From positions 558,001 to 622,000 of the forward strand of contig CBDCBQ010000003.1 in assembly GCA_965214415.1 (NCBI GenBank): a stretch of 64,000 bases of DNA, read 5' to 3'. Below the pieces are notes generated by a model, which saw only the letters and a program-made list of their open reading frames with translations, searched no databases and was not told the origin of the DNA. The stretch comes from RH-AL1 sp965214415. GTDB taxonomy: Bacteria; Pseudomonadota; Alphaproteobacteria; Rhizobiales; Beijerinckiaceae. Shown piece after piece: positions 8,675 to 18,244 of the stretch. A program made the position numbers and the translations under genes. Every line of letters begins with the position of its first letter. Position 1 is the stretch's first letter.

Positions 8675-10114
8675 ATGACGCACGACCGGGAGCATCAGAA
8701 CCAGTTGGATGACGGGCTCGCGGAGTCCGCAGGGCAAGCGTCTGGCGTCGGCGCACCAAGGGTGTTCGTCAAATCCTACGGCTGCCAGATGAACGTCTAC
8801 GATGCGCAGCGCATGTCCGACATGCTCGGCGCCAGCGGCTACGCCGACACGGCGCATGTCGAGGATGCCGATCTCGTCATCCTCAACACGTGCCATATCC
8901 GAGAGCGGGCGACGGAAAAAATATTCTCCGAACTCGGAAAACTGCGCATCCTGAAGCAGGAACGCGCCACTTCGGGCCGCCTGACCCAAATCGTTGTCGC
9001 CGGCTGCGTCGCCCAGGCCGAGGGCGGCGAGATCCTGCGCCGTGAACGTGCGGTCGATGTCGTCGTCGGCCCTCAGAGCTACCATCGGCTGCCCGATATG
9101 TTGGCGCGGGCGGCGCGGGGTGAGCGCGTCGTCGACACCGAATTTGCCCTGGACGATAAGTTCGAGCACCTGCCGCGACCCAGCGCACGAGGCGTGCTGG
9201 CGCGAGGCCCGAGCGCGTTCCTCACGATCCAGGAGGGCTGCGATAAGTTCTGCACGTTCTGTGTCGTGCCATACACGCGCGGCGCCGAGCTGTCGCGGCC
9301 GGTCGCGTCAATCCTCGTCGAGGCGCGTGCGCTCGCGGCCGCCGGTGTACGCGAAATCACGCTGCTCGGGCAGAACGTCAACGGCTACCACGGCGAGGGG
9401 GGCAATGGCCGGTCGGAGAGCCTCGCGACGCTTTGCCGTCGGCTCGCCGAGATCCCCGGCCTCGATCGCATCCGCTACACGACGAGCCACCCCAACGATC
9501 TCGACGACGATCTCGTCGCCGCGCATCGCGATCTGCCCGCCCTAATGCCGTTTCTGCATCTGCCGGTGCAGTCGGGTTCGGACCGGATTCTCGGCGCGAT
9601 GAACCGCAAGCATACGGCGGCTCGCTACCTCCGGCTTGTCGAAAAGCTTCGTGCGGCAAGGCCGGACATCGCGCTGTCATCCGATTTCATTGTCGGGTTC
9701 CCAGGCGAGACAGACGACGACTTCGAGGCGACGCTTGATCTCATCCGCGACGTCGGTTTCGCCTCGACGTTCTCCTTCAAATATTCGCCGCGTCCAGGGA
9801 CGCCCGGCGCCGACATGGCCGATCAGGTCACGGATGGAGTGTTGCGCGAGCGGCTGGCACGGCTGCAGGATCTCGTCGAGGCGCAGCGTCAGAGCTTCAA
9901 CGCGGCGACTGTCGGGCGCACGCTCGACGTGCTGCTCGAGCGGGCCGGTCGCCATCCAGGGCAGATCACCGGCAAGACGCCCTATCTTCAGCAGGTCCAG
10001 GTCGACGGCCCCGCGAGCCTCATCGGGACGATCGTTCCGGTGACGATCTCGGCGACCGCTCCCAATTCATTGTTCGCAATCTTGGCCGATCACCTAACGA
10101 GGTCCGTGGCTTGA
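8675..10114 (+). CDS. miaB: tRNA-2-methylthio-N6-dimethylallyladenosine synthase
   Basis: 479 residues. Radical-SAM methylthiotransferase acting on i6A37 of tRNA. N-terminal UPF0004 domain carries cysteines C37 ('YGCQMN'), C73 ('NTCHIRE') and the one in 'VAGCVAQ' for the auxiliary cluster; the radical-SAM motif C189-xxx-C193-xx-C196 is in 'GCDKFCTFCVVPYTRG'; a TRAM-like C-terminal domain follows. First gene of a tightly coupled run: its stop overlaps the TTG start of the next gene by four bases. Confidence 0.96.
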   Translation: MTHDREHQNQLDDGLAESAGQASGVGAPRVFVKSYGCQMNVYDAQRMSDMLGASGYADTAHVEDADLVILNTCHIRERATEKIFSELGKLRILKQERATSGRLTQIVVAGCVAQAEGGEILRRERAVDVVVGPQSYHRLPDMLARAARGERVVDTEFALDDKFEHLPRPSARGVLARGPSAFLTIQEGCDKFCTFCVVPYTRGAELSRPVASILVEARALAAAGVREITLLGQNVNGYHGEGGNGRSESLATLCRRLAEIPGLDRIRYTTSHPNDLDDDLVAAHRDLPALMPFLHLPVQSGSDRILGAMNRKHTAARYLRLVEKLRAARPDIALSSDFIVGFPGETDDDFEATLDLIRDVGFASTFSFKYSPRPGTPGADMADQVTDGVLRERLARLQDLVEAQRQSFNAATVGRTLDVLLERAGRHPGQITGKTPYLQQVQVDGPASLIGTIVPVTISATAPNSLFAILADHLTRSVA

Positions 10115-11187
10115 AAGCACCGAACCGCGCCTACGTCGCTCCCGCGATCTTGGCCACCGCCCTGCCGGGCGAGCTGACGTTGTCGTTTCCCGACAACCGG
10201 CACGCCTCCGCGTTGTTTGGTCAATACGACCAGAATCTCGCGAAGATCGAGCGGGGTCTGGGGGTCGTTTGCAACGCCATCGGGAATCAGGTGACGATCA
10301 AGGGGGCGCCCGATGCGTGCGAGCGCGCGCGGCACGTCCTGCAGCTGCTCCATGATCGGATCAAGCTCGGCCAGCCGGTGACAATGGGTGAGGTCGACGG
10401 GGCGATACAGGAAGGCCTTCTCCAAGGCGTCTTGTTCCCCGCGAGCGCCGACGGCGGGTCGGAGAAGACGTCCTTCGAGCAGATCGCGACGCGCAAGCGG
10501 GGTCCGGTACGCGCCCGCAATGCCGCGCAAAATGTCTATCTCCGCGCGCTGAAAAAGCACGAGCTGGTCTTCGCCGAAGGGCCGGCCGGCACCGGCAAGA
10601 CCTGGCTTGCGGTCGGCTACGCCGTGTCGTTGCTTGAACAGGGCTTGGTCGAGCGCCTCATCCTCTCGCGGCCAGCGGTCGAGGCGGGCGAGCGGCTCGG
10701 CTTCCTGCCTGGCGACATGCGCGACAAGGTCGACCCCTACCTGCGACCGATCTTCGACGCGTTGAACGATTTCATGGACCCGCGCCTCGTGGAACGCGGC
10801 ATGCAGACGGGCATGATCGAGGTGGCGCCGCTCGCCTTCATGCGCGGGCGGACTCTCTCCAACGCGTGCGTGCTGCTCGACGAGGCGCAGAACGCCGCTT
10901 CGATGCAGATGAAGATGTTCTTGACCCGGCTCGGGGAAGGATCTCGCATGATCATCACGGGCGACCCGACGCAGATCGATCTTCCGCACGGCCAGCGCTC
11001 CGGGCTGTCGGAGGCGATCTCGCTTCTTTCCGGGCTCGAGGGCATCGGCCACGTCATCTTCAAGGAAGGCGACGTCGTGCGTCACGATCTGGTCCGCCGG
11101 ATCGTCGGAGCCTACGAGGGCGCCGCGCGGCGCGCGCGCGAGATCGCCGGCGCGGACTTCGCGGCGGGAGGCGGGAGACCGGGCTGA
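10111..11187 (+). CDS. PhoH-like (YbeZ) ATPase
   Basis: 358 residues. PhoH/YbeZ family nucleotide-binding protein, usually encoded beside YbeY and thought to work with it in RNA and ribosome quality control. An N-terminal KH-like segment ('LAKIERGLGVVCNAIGNQVTIKG') precedes the P-loop G-P-A-G-T-G-K-T (about residues 157-164), Walker B 'NACVLLDEAQNA' and sensor 'MIITGDPTQIDLP'. Begins at TTG within the TTGA overlap with the miaB stop, indicating translational coupling. Confidence 0.93.
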   Translation: MKAPNRAYVAPAILATALPGELTLSFPDNRHASALFGQYDQNLAKIERGLGVVCNAIGNQVTIKGAPDACERARHVLQLLHDRIKLGQPVTMGEVDGAIQEGLLQGVLFPASADGGSEKTSFEQIATRKRGPVRARNAAQNVYLRALKKHELVFAEGPAGTGKTWLAVGYAVSLLEQGLVERLILSRPAVEAGERLGFLPGDMRDKVDPYLRPIFDALNDFMDPRLVERGMQTGMIEVAPLAFMRGRTLSNACVLLDEAQNAASMQMKMFLTRLGEGSRMIITGDPTQIDLPHGQRSGLSEAISLLSGLEGIGHVIFKEGDVVRHDLVRRIVGAYEGAARRAREIAGADFAAGGGRPG

Positions 11188-11189
11188 CG

Positions 11190-11657
11190 ATGACGCTCGC
11201 GATCGATATTGCAATCGAGCACGATGATTGGGCGGCCCTCGGCGATCTGCAGGTGCTCGCCGATCGCGCGATTGCCGCGGCGATCCAAGCGAGCGGTGTT
11301 TCGGTCCCGACCGAAGTCGAACTCAGCGTCGTGCTATGCGACGACGACTTCATTCGCGGTCTCAACGCGCGCTGGCGCGGCCTGGACAAGGCGACAAACG
11401 TACTGTCGTTTCCAAGCGACATGCCGCGAATGCTGGGCGATATCGTCGTGGCCTATGAGACCAGCGCGCGCGAGGCTGTCGACGAAGGTCGTTCGCTCTC
11501 CGACCATCTCGCGCATCTCTTGATCCACGGATGTTTCCATCTTGTCGGCTTCGACCACGACGTCGACGCCGATGCGGACACGATGGAAAGCCTCGAGGCA
11601 CGTGCGCTGGCGATGCTCGGTATCGCGTCACCTTACGCCGATATGGCACGCTCATGA
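11190..11657 (+). CDS. ybeY: endoribonuclease YbeY (rRNA maturation factor)
   Basis: 155 residues. Zinc-dependent single-strand RNase involved in 16S rRNA 3'-end maturation. Catalytic/zinc motif H113-G-x-x-H117-L-x-G-x-D-H123 is present ('HGCFHLVGFDH'). The start at 11190 lies two bases after the phoH-like stop; the longer upstream frame overlaps phoH and is not coding. Its own stop overlaps the next ATG (ATGA). Confidence 0.95.
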   Translation: MTLAIDIAIEHDDWAALGDLQVLADRAIAAAIQASGVSVPTEVELSVVLCDDDFIRGLNARWRGLDKATNVLSFPSDMPRMLGDIVVAYETSAREAVDEGRSLSDHLAHLLIHGCFHLVGFDHDVDADADTMESLEARALAMLGIASPYADMARS

Positions 11658-12664
11658 GCGACCACGCCGCCTTTGCTCGACAGGAGACCGACGAGACGCC
11701 GACCCCGGCGCCAAGTCCCGGCCTTTTCGACCGCTTGCGCGCGGTCTTCGGCCTCGGCAACGCGTCGATCCGCGACGACATACAGGATGCTCTCGAGGAC
11801 AGGTCGGCGCAGACCGACTTCTCGGCGCAAGAGCGCTTGATGATGAAAAACGTCCTCGCCATGCACGAGGTGAGGGTCGAGGACGTGATGGTTCCGCGCG
11901 CCGATATCTTTTCCGTCTCGTTGACGATGACGCTCGCCGAGGTCTTGGCGATGTTTCGTACCGCCGGTCACTCGCGCCTGCCGGTGTATGGATCGACGCT
12001 CGACGATCCGCGCGGCATGATCCATGTACGCGACCTCGTCGACTACATCGCCGACGCCGAGGAGCCGATGCCGCGCGAGGCGATCGCGCCGGTTGCCGTC
12101 GAGGGGCCCGAGGCGGCGCCCGAAAAGATGGTGCGTTCGCTCGGTGCGCTCGACCTGACTCTGCCGCTGTCGGCGGCAAAAATCTTGCGGCCAGTTTTAT
12201 TTGTGCCGCCGTCGATGCCGGGCCTCGACCTTCTCGTGAAGATGCAGGCGACGCGCACGCATATGGCGCTTGTCATCGACGAGTACGGCGGCACCGAGGG
12301 GCTGGCCTCGATCGAGGACATCGTCGAGATGATCGTCGGTGACATCGAGGACGAGCATGACCAGGATGACGAACCAGCCGTCGTCCCGGGCGACGACGGC
12401 TGCTTTCTTGTCGATGCGCGCGCGCCGCTCGACGAACTGTCGGCGACCCTGGGGATCGATCTCGAGGCGATGAGCGATGCCGAAGATGTCGAGACGATCG
12501 GCGGCCTGATCACGGCGCTTGCGGGTCATGTGCCGGTGCGCGGCGAAATCGTCGTCGAGGGCGGCCTCGAGTTCGAGGTGCTCGATGCTGATCCCAGGAA
12601 GGTGAAACGTTTGAAGATCTACCGTTCTGTCGGTAATCCCGCCTCCGAGCAGGCGGGCGATTGA
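11654..12664 (+). CDS. hemolysin/CorC-HlyC family CBS-domain protein
   Basis: 336 residues. Two CBS domains in the middle ('VMVPRADIFSV..' and 'VLFVPPSMPGLDLLVKMQATRTHMALVIDEYGG') and a C-terminal CorC_HlyC (transporter-associated) domain. There is no DUF21 membrane domain, so it is the short soluble CorC/YbeX type, a partner of ybeY in many genomes and linked to Mg2+/Co2+ handling or ribosome metabolism. ATG overlaps the ybeY stop by four bases. Confidence 0.92.
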   Translation: MSDHAAFARQETDETPTPAPSPGLFDRLRAVFGLGNASIRDDIQDALEDRSAQTDFSAQERLMMKNVLAMHEVRVEDVMVPRADIFSVSLTMTLAEVLAMFRTAGHSRLPVYGSTLDDPRGMIHVRDLVDYIADAEEPMPREAIAPVAVEGPEAAPEKMVRSLGALDLTLPLSAAKILRPVLFVPPSMPGLDLLVKMQATRTHMALVIDEYGGTEGLASIEDIVEMIVGDIEDEHDQDDEPAVVPGDDGCFLVDARAPLDELSATLGIDLEAMSDAEDVETIGGLITALAGHVPVRGEIVVEGGLEFEVLDADPRKVKRLKIYRSVGNPASEQAGD

Positions 12665-12769
12665 TCGCCACCTTATGCTGGGCAACCGCGGGTGAGGACG
12701 GTTCGCACTCATTCGAATCTGCTAGAGCCAGCGAGCCATCAGGCTGCCGCTCGCGGAACGGGACCCATC

Positions 12770-14416
12770 ATGCTGCGGCGCCTGGCCGACGCGATCATAC
12801 ATTCTAGCGGTTGGCGACGACGGTTCGTCGCCCTCCTCTGCGGCGCCTGCGGCGCGCTGGCGTTGGCGCCGATCGGTTTCGGCCCGGCCCTGATCGTGAC
12901 GATGATCGCCGCCGTTTGGCTGCTCGATGGCTGCCACGCCGCGACGGCCGTGCACGGGCCGAGCCGGCTGTGGCCGGGGCTGGCCACGCTCCGGTATGCC
13001 TTCGGAGCGGGCTGGTGGCTCGGCTTCGGCTATTTCCTTGCCGGGTTCTGGTGGCTTTCGGCCGCGTTCCTGATCGACCCCGACTTTACGTGGGCGCTGC
13101 CGCTCGGGGTGATCGGCGTGCCGGCGATGCTCGCCCTATTCACCGGCGCCGGTTTCGCGCTGGCTCGTTTGCTGTGGGCACCGGGTGTGTCGCGCGTCCT
13201 TGCGCTGGCGCTTGGTCTCGGTCTCGCCGAATGGGCGCGCGGACATCTCTTCACCGGGTTTCCCTGGAATCCGCTTGGGATGGCGCTGGGCGGCAACCTG
13301 CTGACAGCTCAACTCGCCGCGTTGATCGGCCTCGACGGGCTTACCTTCGTCACGATCGCGCTATGCGCCGCGCCGGCGACGTTGATCGATCGATCTGGTT
13401 GGCGCCCGACCTTCGCGGCGCTGGTCGTCTTCGCCGCCGTGTGTGCTTACGGCGGTGTCCGTCTCGCGAGACGCCCTCCAGCCGATGTCCCACGCGTCAT
13501 CGTGCGTATCATGCAGCCAGGCTTGCGCCCGGACAAAGACTTCAGTCCTGAGAACAAAGGGGAGATCGTCGCTCGTTATATCGCGCTGTCGGAACGCGAC
13601 GACCGCGCCAAGGGCATCAAGCTCGCCGATGTCACGATGCTGGTCTGGCCTGAATCTGCCTTCCCATTCATTCTGACGCGAGAGCCGGATGAACTGGGGC
13701 GGATTGGCGCCATGCTGCCGTCGACGACGACGCTCGTGACGGGTGCCGCGCGCGAAGTGGACGTTCCGGCCGGCCGCGATCACGCGGCCTACAGCGACTA
13801 CTACAATTCGATCGCGGTTATCGCGAGCGGCGGCGCGATCATCGGCACCTACGACAAGGTGCATCTTGTGCCGTTCGGCGAGTACCTCCCATTCGATCGC
13901 TTCCTGAGATCGATCGGCCTGCGGAATTTCGTCGCGATCCCCGGTGGCTTCGAGTTCGGCGCCACCCGGCGCGCTCTCGTTGTCCCGGGCCTCCCATCGG
14001 GGGCGCCCCTCATCTGTTACGAGGCGATCTTCCCCGGCGAGGTCCAGCCGACATCGGGCATCAAACCGCGATTTTTGCTCAACATCACGAACGACGGGTG
14101 GTTCGGCTTGACGAGCGGCCCATACCAGCATTTCGCGCAAGCTCGTTTGAGAGCCATCGAGGAAGGTCTGCCGATGCTCAGGGGCGCGGCAACAGGAATT
14201 TCCGCAATAGTCGATCCCTATGGACGAATATTGGAATCGTTGCCGCTTGGTCCCGACGGAATCATCGATGGACACCTGCCGCAGCCAATCGACCCGCCTC
14301 TCTTCACGACTTACGGAGGTTTCGTGCCGATGTTTGTTTGGCTTTCTACCTTGTTGATCTTCTTTTGCTTTCGCGTAGAGAAGATGCGGGTGCGTCCGTG
14401 GCGCGGTAGGATGTAA
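12770..14416 (+). CDS. lnt: apolipoprotein N-acyltransferase
   Basis: 548 residues. Adds the third acyl chain to lipoproteins at the periplasmic face of the inner membrane. N-terminal ~220 residues hold about six membrane segments; the following nitrilase-like domain has the triad E295 ('VWPESAFPF'), K363 ('YDKVHLVPFGEYLPF') and C416 ('ICYEAIFP'), with 'NITNDGWFG' behind it and a final membrane helix. ATG at 12770 fits homology; the frame extends 26 codons further upstream. A 105-base gap separates it from the corC-like gene. Confidence 0.95.
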   Translation: MLRRLADAIIHSSGWRRRFVALLCGACGALALAPIGFGPALIVTMIAAVWLLDGCHAATAVHGPSRLWPGLATLRYAFGAGWWLGFGYFLAGFWWLSAAFLIDPDFTWALPLGVIGVPAMLALFTGAGFALARLLWAPGVSRVLALALGLGLAEWARGHLFTGFPWNPLGMALGGNLLTAQLAALIGLDGLTFVTIALCAAPATLIDRSGWRPTFAALVVFAAVCAYGGVRLARRPPADVPRVIVRIMQPGLRPDKDFSPENKGEIVARYIALSERDDRAKGIKLADVTMLVWPESAFPFILTREPDELGRIGAMLPSTTTLVTGAAREVDVPAGRDHAAYSDYYNSIAVIASGGAIIGTYDKVHLVPFGEYLPFDRFLRSIGLRNFVAIPGGFEFGATRRALVVPGLPSGAPLICYEAIFPGEVQPTSGIKPRFLLNITNDGWFGLTSGPYQHFAQARLRAIEEGLPMLRGAATGISAIVDPYGRILESLPLGPDGIIDGHLPQPIDPPLFTTYGGFVPMFVWLSTLLIFFCFRVEKMRVRPWRGRM

Positions 14417-14519
14417 ATTCAAAAAAGGACGGTTTACCGGTTGCTTTCGCGTCGGTTTGCCGATTGAAGGCAAGCTTGACCGCACAGCGAGACGATCCTT
14501 GGACCGAAGGCTTATTTCC

Positions 14520-14957
14520 GTGAAAAAGGTACCCAACCCGATAGATAAGCACGTCGGTAGTCGTGTGCGAATGCGACGCGTCCTCTTGGGAATGAGCCAG
14601 GAAAAGCTTGGCGAGGCTCTTAATCTCACGTTCCAGCAGGTTCAAAAGTACGAGAAGGGCACGAACAGGATCGGCGCCAGCCGCCTGCAGCAAATATCCA
14701 AGACGCTCAATGTGCCGCCGGCCTATTTTTTCGATGGTGCACCGTCCTTCGATGGCGGCGAAAATGTTCCGCATTCCGCCGCGGCCGAGGCGGGCTCGAC
14801 CTATGTCGTCGATTTTCTATCGACCACGGAAGGTTTGCATCTCAACCGGGCCTTCGCGCGGATCCAGGACCCCAAGGTTCGAAAGCGGATCGTCGACCTG
14901 GTGACGACCCTTGCTGGTGACGACGACCCAGGAACGTCGCCATCCCCTCAAGGGTGA
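14520..14957 (+). CDS. XRE-family transcriptional regulator (Hyphomicrobiales type)
   Basis: 145 residues with the GTG start at 14520; an in-frame ATG at 14457 would add 21 residues lacking homology. Residues ~10-70 are a Cro/C1-type helix-turn-helix ('HVGSRVRMRRVLLGMSQEKLGEAL', 'QQVQKYEKGTNRIGASRLQQIS'). The C-terminal part ends in 'RIQDPKVRKRIVDLV'. This family normally follows lnt and precedes metK in Hyphomicrobiales; here an ECF sigma factor follows instead. Target genes unknown. Confidence 0.9.
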   Translation: MKKVPNPIDKHVGSRVRMRRVLLGMSQEKLGEALNLTFQQVQKYEKGTNRIGASRLQQISKTLNVPPAYFFDGAPSFDGGENVPHSAAAEAGSTYVVDFLSTTEGLHLNRAFARIQDPKVRKRIVDLVTTLAGDDDPGTSPSPQG

Positions 14958-15042
14958 CGTTTCCCGCCTTGCTATTATGCTTTAAGGAGCTTCTGGCGAC
15001 CTGGCCGGCGCAAGAACGGCGCGATGTCGCCCTGGAGGTCTC

Positions 15043-15603
15043 GTGCTCGCGACGGAAACGGCTGAACTCGACAGGCTGCTTCTTTCGGTGGCCGATGGGG
15101 ATCGCGCCGCGTTCCGCCGCCTCTACGATCTGACCTCGCCGAAACTTTTCGCGACAATCCTGCGTATTGTGAAGGTCAGGGCGCCAGCGGAAGAGATCTT
15201 GCAAGACGTATTTTTGCGTGTTTGGCAAAACGCGGGAAATTTTTCTCCGGAGACTGCGCCAGCGCGGGCGTGGATGAACTCTATCGCGCGAAACCGCGCG
15301 ATCGACGTGTTGCGGCAGAGGGGCTCCTCGCCAACCTCGACATCCGAGGATGGTACGGATTGGTTCGAGCGGATCGCCGAAGATCGTGACAGGGAGGCGG
15401 ACATGGTCAACACTGCTTCTCTCCGTCGTTGTCTCGGCACGATCGATGCTCAGGCGCGCGACTGCGTTCTGCTGGCCTACTACGAGGGATTCTCGCGCGA
15501 AGAACTCGCCCAGCGCTACAATCGGCCAGTCAACACGATCAAGACGTGGCTTCATCGCAGTCTAGCCGCCTTGCGCATCTGTTTGGACGGGGCCGAACGA
15601 TGA
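15043..15603 (+). CDS. ECF-family RNA polymerase sigma factor
   Basis: 186 residues. Sigma region 2 ('FRRLYDLTSPKLFATILRIV...EILQDVFLRVWQNA...ARAWMNSIARNRAIDVLR') and region 4 ('LAYYEGFSREELAQRYNRPVNTIKTWLHRSLAALR') with no regions 1 or 3. GTG start at 15043 has a GGAGG site five bases away. Co-encoded with the anti-sigma factor at 15600 by an ATGA overlap; resembles SigK/RskA-type pairs. The inducing signal and promoter consensus cannot be read here. Confidence 0.93.
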   Translation: MLATETAELDRLLLSVADGDRAAFRRLYDLTSPKLFATILRIVKVRAPAEEILQDVFLRVWQNAGNFSPETAPARAWMNSIARNRAIDVLRQRGSSPTSTSEDGTDWFERIAEDRDREADMVNTASLRRCLGTIDAQARDCVLLAYYEGFSREELAQRYNRPVNTIKTWLHRSLAALRICLDGAER

Positions 15604-16334
15604 CCCCGGTGGAGGATCCGATCGATCTCGAAGCCGCGGAATACGTGCTTGGCACGCTCGCGGTCGACGAGCGGGCCGCGTTCGCGGACAAGCTGAGAAG
15701 CAACGGCAGCGCAAAGCGCGCCGTGACCGATTGGGAGAGCCGGCTGTTGGGCTTGTCCGGCAAGGTCGAGCCGATCTCGCCGCCCTCGACGGTGTGGCCT
15801 CGAATCGAGCGCGCGTTGCAGGGCTCGGCGGAGCCGACGCGGACGTTCGAGGTGGTCGATGGTGGGGGCCTTATCGCCGACCGATCCCCGACAATCGCGA
15901 CTTCTCGCAACCGCTGGCGCGCCACGGCTCTGGTGCTCGGGTCTATCGCTGCCGCGCTCGTAGCCTTCATCGCCGTCGATCGAGCAGGCCTCCCGCAGGC
16001 CACCCTGGGAGACAGCTACGTCGCCGCCGTGAATCGCGGGGGCGACAAGCCGGCGCTTCTCGTGCGAGTCGACTTCAAGACGCGACAGGTTTTCGTGATG
16101 CCGGTCGCCGCGGAAACGCCGTCAGGCCGCAGCCTCGAGCTCTGGTACATCGGCGACGACAAAACCCCGCGCGCGATGGGGATCGTCGACAAGTCTCCGG
16201 CGATGATGTCGATCCCGACGGGTGCCGAGGCAAGCTCCGCGACCTTCGCGGTGTCGGTCGAGCCTCCCGGCGGCTCCACCACCGGCGGACCGACCGGACC
16301 CGTCGTCTACTCTGGGCAGCTGATCAAGGAATAA
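15600..16334 (+). CDS. anti-sigma factor, RskA-like, membrane-anchored
   Basis: 244 residues from the ATG overlapping the sigma-factor stop. N-terminal cytoplasmic part ('DLEAAEYVLGTLAVDERAAFADKL') is the alpha-helical anti-sigma domain; no H-x3-C-x2-C zinc motif is present. One membrane segment around residues 100-122 ('ALVLGSIAAALVAFIAVD'), then a periplasmic RskA domain ('GRSLELWYIGDDKTPRAMGIVD', ending 'VSVEPPGGSTTGGPTGPVVYSGQL'). It sequesters the upstream sigma factor until an envelope signal triggers release. Confidence 0.9.
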   Translation: MTPVEDPIDLEAAEYVLGTLAVDERAAFADKLRSNGSAKRAVTDWESRLLGLSGKVEPISPPSTVWPRIERALQGSAEPTRTFEVVDGGGLIADRSPTIATSRNRWRATALVLGSIAAALVAFIAVDRAGLPQATLGDSYVAAVNRGGDKPALLVRVDFKTRQVFVMPVAAETPSGRSLELWYIGDDKTPRAMGIVDKSPAMMSIPTGAEASSATFAVSVEPPGGSTTGGPTGPVVYSGQLIKE

Positions 16335-16434
16335 GCCGCCTTGTCGTCGGCGGGCTGCTGGGCGAAACTCGGCGCGTCGCTGAGTCTCGATTAAACATCC
16401 CTTGACCTTAGGCAATGATCGCATCGGTCCACCT

Positions 16435-17991
16435 ATGGCTCTCGAGAATCAGCCATCGAGCAACGTGCCGGAACTGTCCGTCGGCGAATTGTCAGGTGCG
16501 CTGAAACGCACCATCGAGGATCGCTTTGGCTTCGTGCGCGTCCGCGGCGAGATCTCGAACTACCGCGGGCCGCACGCCTCCGGCCACGCCTACTTCTGCC
16601 TCAAGGATGATACCGCTCGCATTGACGCTGTCGTGTGGAAGACCGCGTTTCAGCGCCTCAAGGTAAAGCCGCAAGAGGGGCTCGAGGTCGTTGCGACAGG
16701 GCGTGTGACGACGTTCCCCGGCAAGTCGACCTACCAGATCGTCATCGAGGCGATCGAGCCCGCCGGCGTTGGCGCCCTGATGGCCCTGCTTGAGGCGCGG
16801 CGCAAGGCGTTCGTTGCGGAAGGGCTGTTCGACGAGACGCGCAAACGGACGCTGCCGTTCCTGCCGCGCCTCGTTGGCGTCGTCACCTCTCCGACGGGCG
16901 CGGTGATCCGCGACATTCTCAACCGCCTCGCCGATCGTTTTCCGCGTGACGTCCTTGTCTGGCCGGTTCGCGTCCAGGGCGAGACCGCCGCCGCCGAGGT
17001 CGCGGCGGCCATATCTGGCTTCAACGCGCTCGGCCGAGGCAATATTGGACGGCCAGACGTGCTCATCGTCGCGCGGGGTGGCGGTTCGCTCGAGGACCTA
17101 TGGGCGTTCAACGAGGACGTCGTCGTGCGCGCGGCGGCCGCGAGCGAGATTCCGCTCATCGCCGCGGTCGGCCACGAGACCGACTGGACCTTGATTGATC
17201 ATGTCGCCGACCTGCGCGCGCCGACGCCATCCGGCGCCGCCGAGAAAGCCGTGCCCGTCAGGCGCGATCTGCTCATTCAGACGAGCGAGTTGGGTCGGCG
17301 TCACGCCGCGTCGATGCTGCGTCTCCTCGAGCGGCGACGCGCCGATGTGCGGGGCCTCGCGCGTGCTTTACCAGCGGCGGACACCGTCGCTGCCATTCCC
17401 AGACAACGCCTCGACCGCGCCGACGGCCGCCTCGCCGCGGCCCTCGCTGGATCGCGCGATCGACGCCACCTCGCCGTGGCACGCCTAGGGCAGCGTCTGT
17501 CGCAACAGGCGCCGCGCGCGAAGCTCGCGCGCATTCGACAAAATCTCGCGGGCCTCGAGCAAAAGCTCTCATTTTGGATCGAACGCATACACGAGCGTCG
17601 CGAGGGCGGGCTTCAGCATCAAGCGCACCGGTTGAGAAGCGCGTCGATTGGTATAGAAGCCAAGCTGGAGGCGGCACGCGATCGTCGTCTACGCTCCGAC
17701 GCCGCCCTCGATCGGCTTTGGCAGGCAGGGACCAGCCGGCGTCTCGAACGGCTCGAGCGCTTCGGCCGGCTCCTTTACTCGCTCGGCTACCGCAACGTCC
17801 TGGCGCGCGGATTTGCGCTGGTCAGAGACTCAGACGGGTATCCGCTGCGATCCGTTATCGGTTTGACAGCGAATGCCGCTCTCGACATCGAGCTGGCTGA
17901 TGGCCATATTGCGGTCCTTGCGACGCCGCCACGGGTAACGACAGCACCGCGGAAGCCGCGTCTTCGCGCGGATCAGGGGACGCTTTTCTAA
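16435..17991 (+). CDS. xseA: exodeoxyribonuclease VII large subunit
   Basis: 518 residues. N-terminal OB-fold ('VGELSGALKRTIEDRFGFVRVRGEISNYRGPHASGHAYFCLKDD'), catalytic core with 'VVTSPTGAVIRDIL', 'IVARGGGSLEDLWAFNEDVV' and 'VGHETDWTLIDHVADLRAPTPSGAAE', then a long coiled coil of Arg/Leu-rich repeats. With XseB it degrades single-stranded DNA. ATG at 16435 chosen; an upstream TTG at 16402 is possible. DUF2093 follows by 28 bases, as often in Hyphomicrobiales. Confidence 0.96.
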   Translation: MALENQPSSNVPELSVGELSGALKRTIEDRFGFVRVRGEISNYRGPHASGHAYFCLKDDTARIDAVVWKTAFQRLKVKPQEGLEVVATGRVTTFPGKSTYQIVIEAIEPAGVGALMALLEARRKAFVAEGLFDETRKRTLPFLPRLVGVVTSPTGAVIRDILNRLADRFPRDVLVWPVRVQGETAAAEVAAAISGFNALGRGNIGRPDVLIVARGGGSLEDLWAFNEDVVVRAAAASEIPLIAAVGHETDWTLIDHVADLRAPTPSGAAEKAVPVRRDLLIQTSELGRRHAASMLRLLERRRADVRGLARALPAADTVAAIPRQRLDRADGRLAAALAGSRDRRHLAVARLGQRLSQQAPRAKLARIRQNLAGLEQKLSFWIERIHERREGGLQHQAHRLRSASIGIEAKLEAARDRRLRSDAALDRLWQAGTSRRLERLERFGRLLYSLGYRNVLARGFALVRDSDGYPLRSVIGLTANAALDIELADGHIAVLATPPRVTTAPRKPRLRADQGTLF

Positions 17992-18019
17992 GAGGCGACG
18001 TCCTGCCGAAAGCGAATCG

Positions 18020-18235
18020 ATGAACCGCCTGCACCGCCCTCCCGCACCCGACAGCGAAGCCGTGCTCGAATATCTCGACGGCGATTTCAGGATCATCAGG
18101 CAGGGCGCCTTCGTGCGATGCGCCATGACAGGCGAGCCCATCCCGATCGAAGAGCTGCGATACTGGAACGTCGAGCTGCAGGAGTCCTACGCCGGGCCCA
18201 AGGCGAAGCTGCTTCGCCTCGGGTTCGCGCGCTAG
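18020..18235 (+). CDS. DUF2093 protein
   Basis: 71 residues covering the whole DUF2093 domain ('VLEYLDGDFRIIRQGAFVRCAMTGEPIPIEELRYWNVE.QE.Y'). Function unknown; one Cys in 'RCAMTG'. Conserved as the gene after xseA and probably in its transcript. Ends nine bases from the convergent regA stop. Confidence 0.9.
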   Translation: MNRLHRPPAPDSEAVLEYLDGDFRIIRQGAFVRCAMTGEPIPIEELRYWNVELQESYAGPKAKLLRLGFAR

Positions 18236-18244
18236 GCTCGATCG

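Noticed and set aside
10090..11214. 374-codon minus-strand frame opposite the PhoH-like gene
   Set aside because: Fully antisense to a gene with intact P-loop motifs; no motif of its own.
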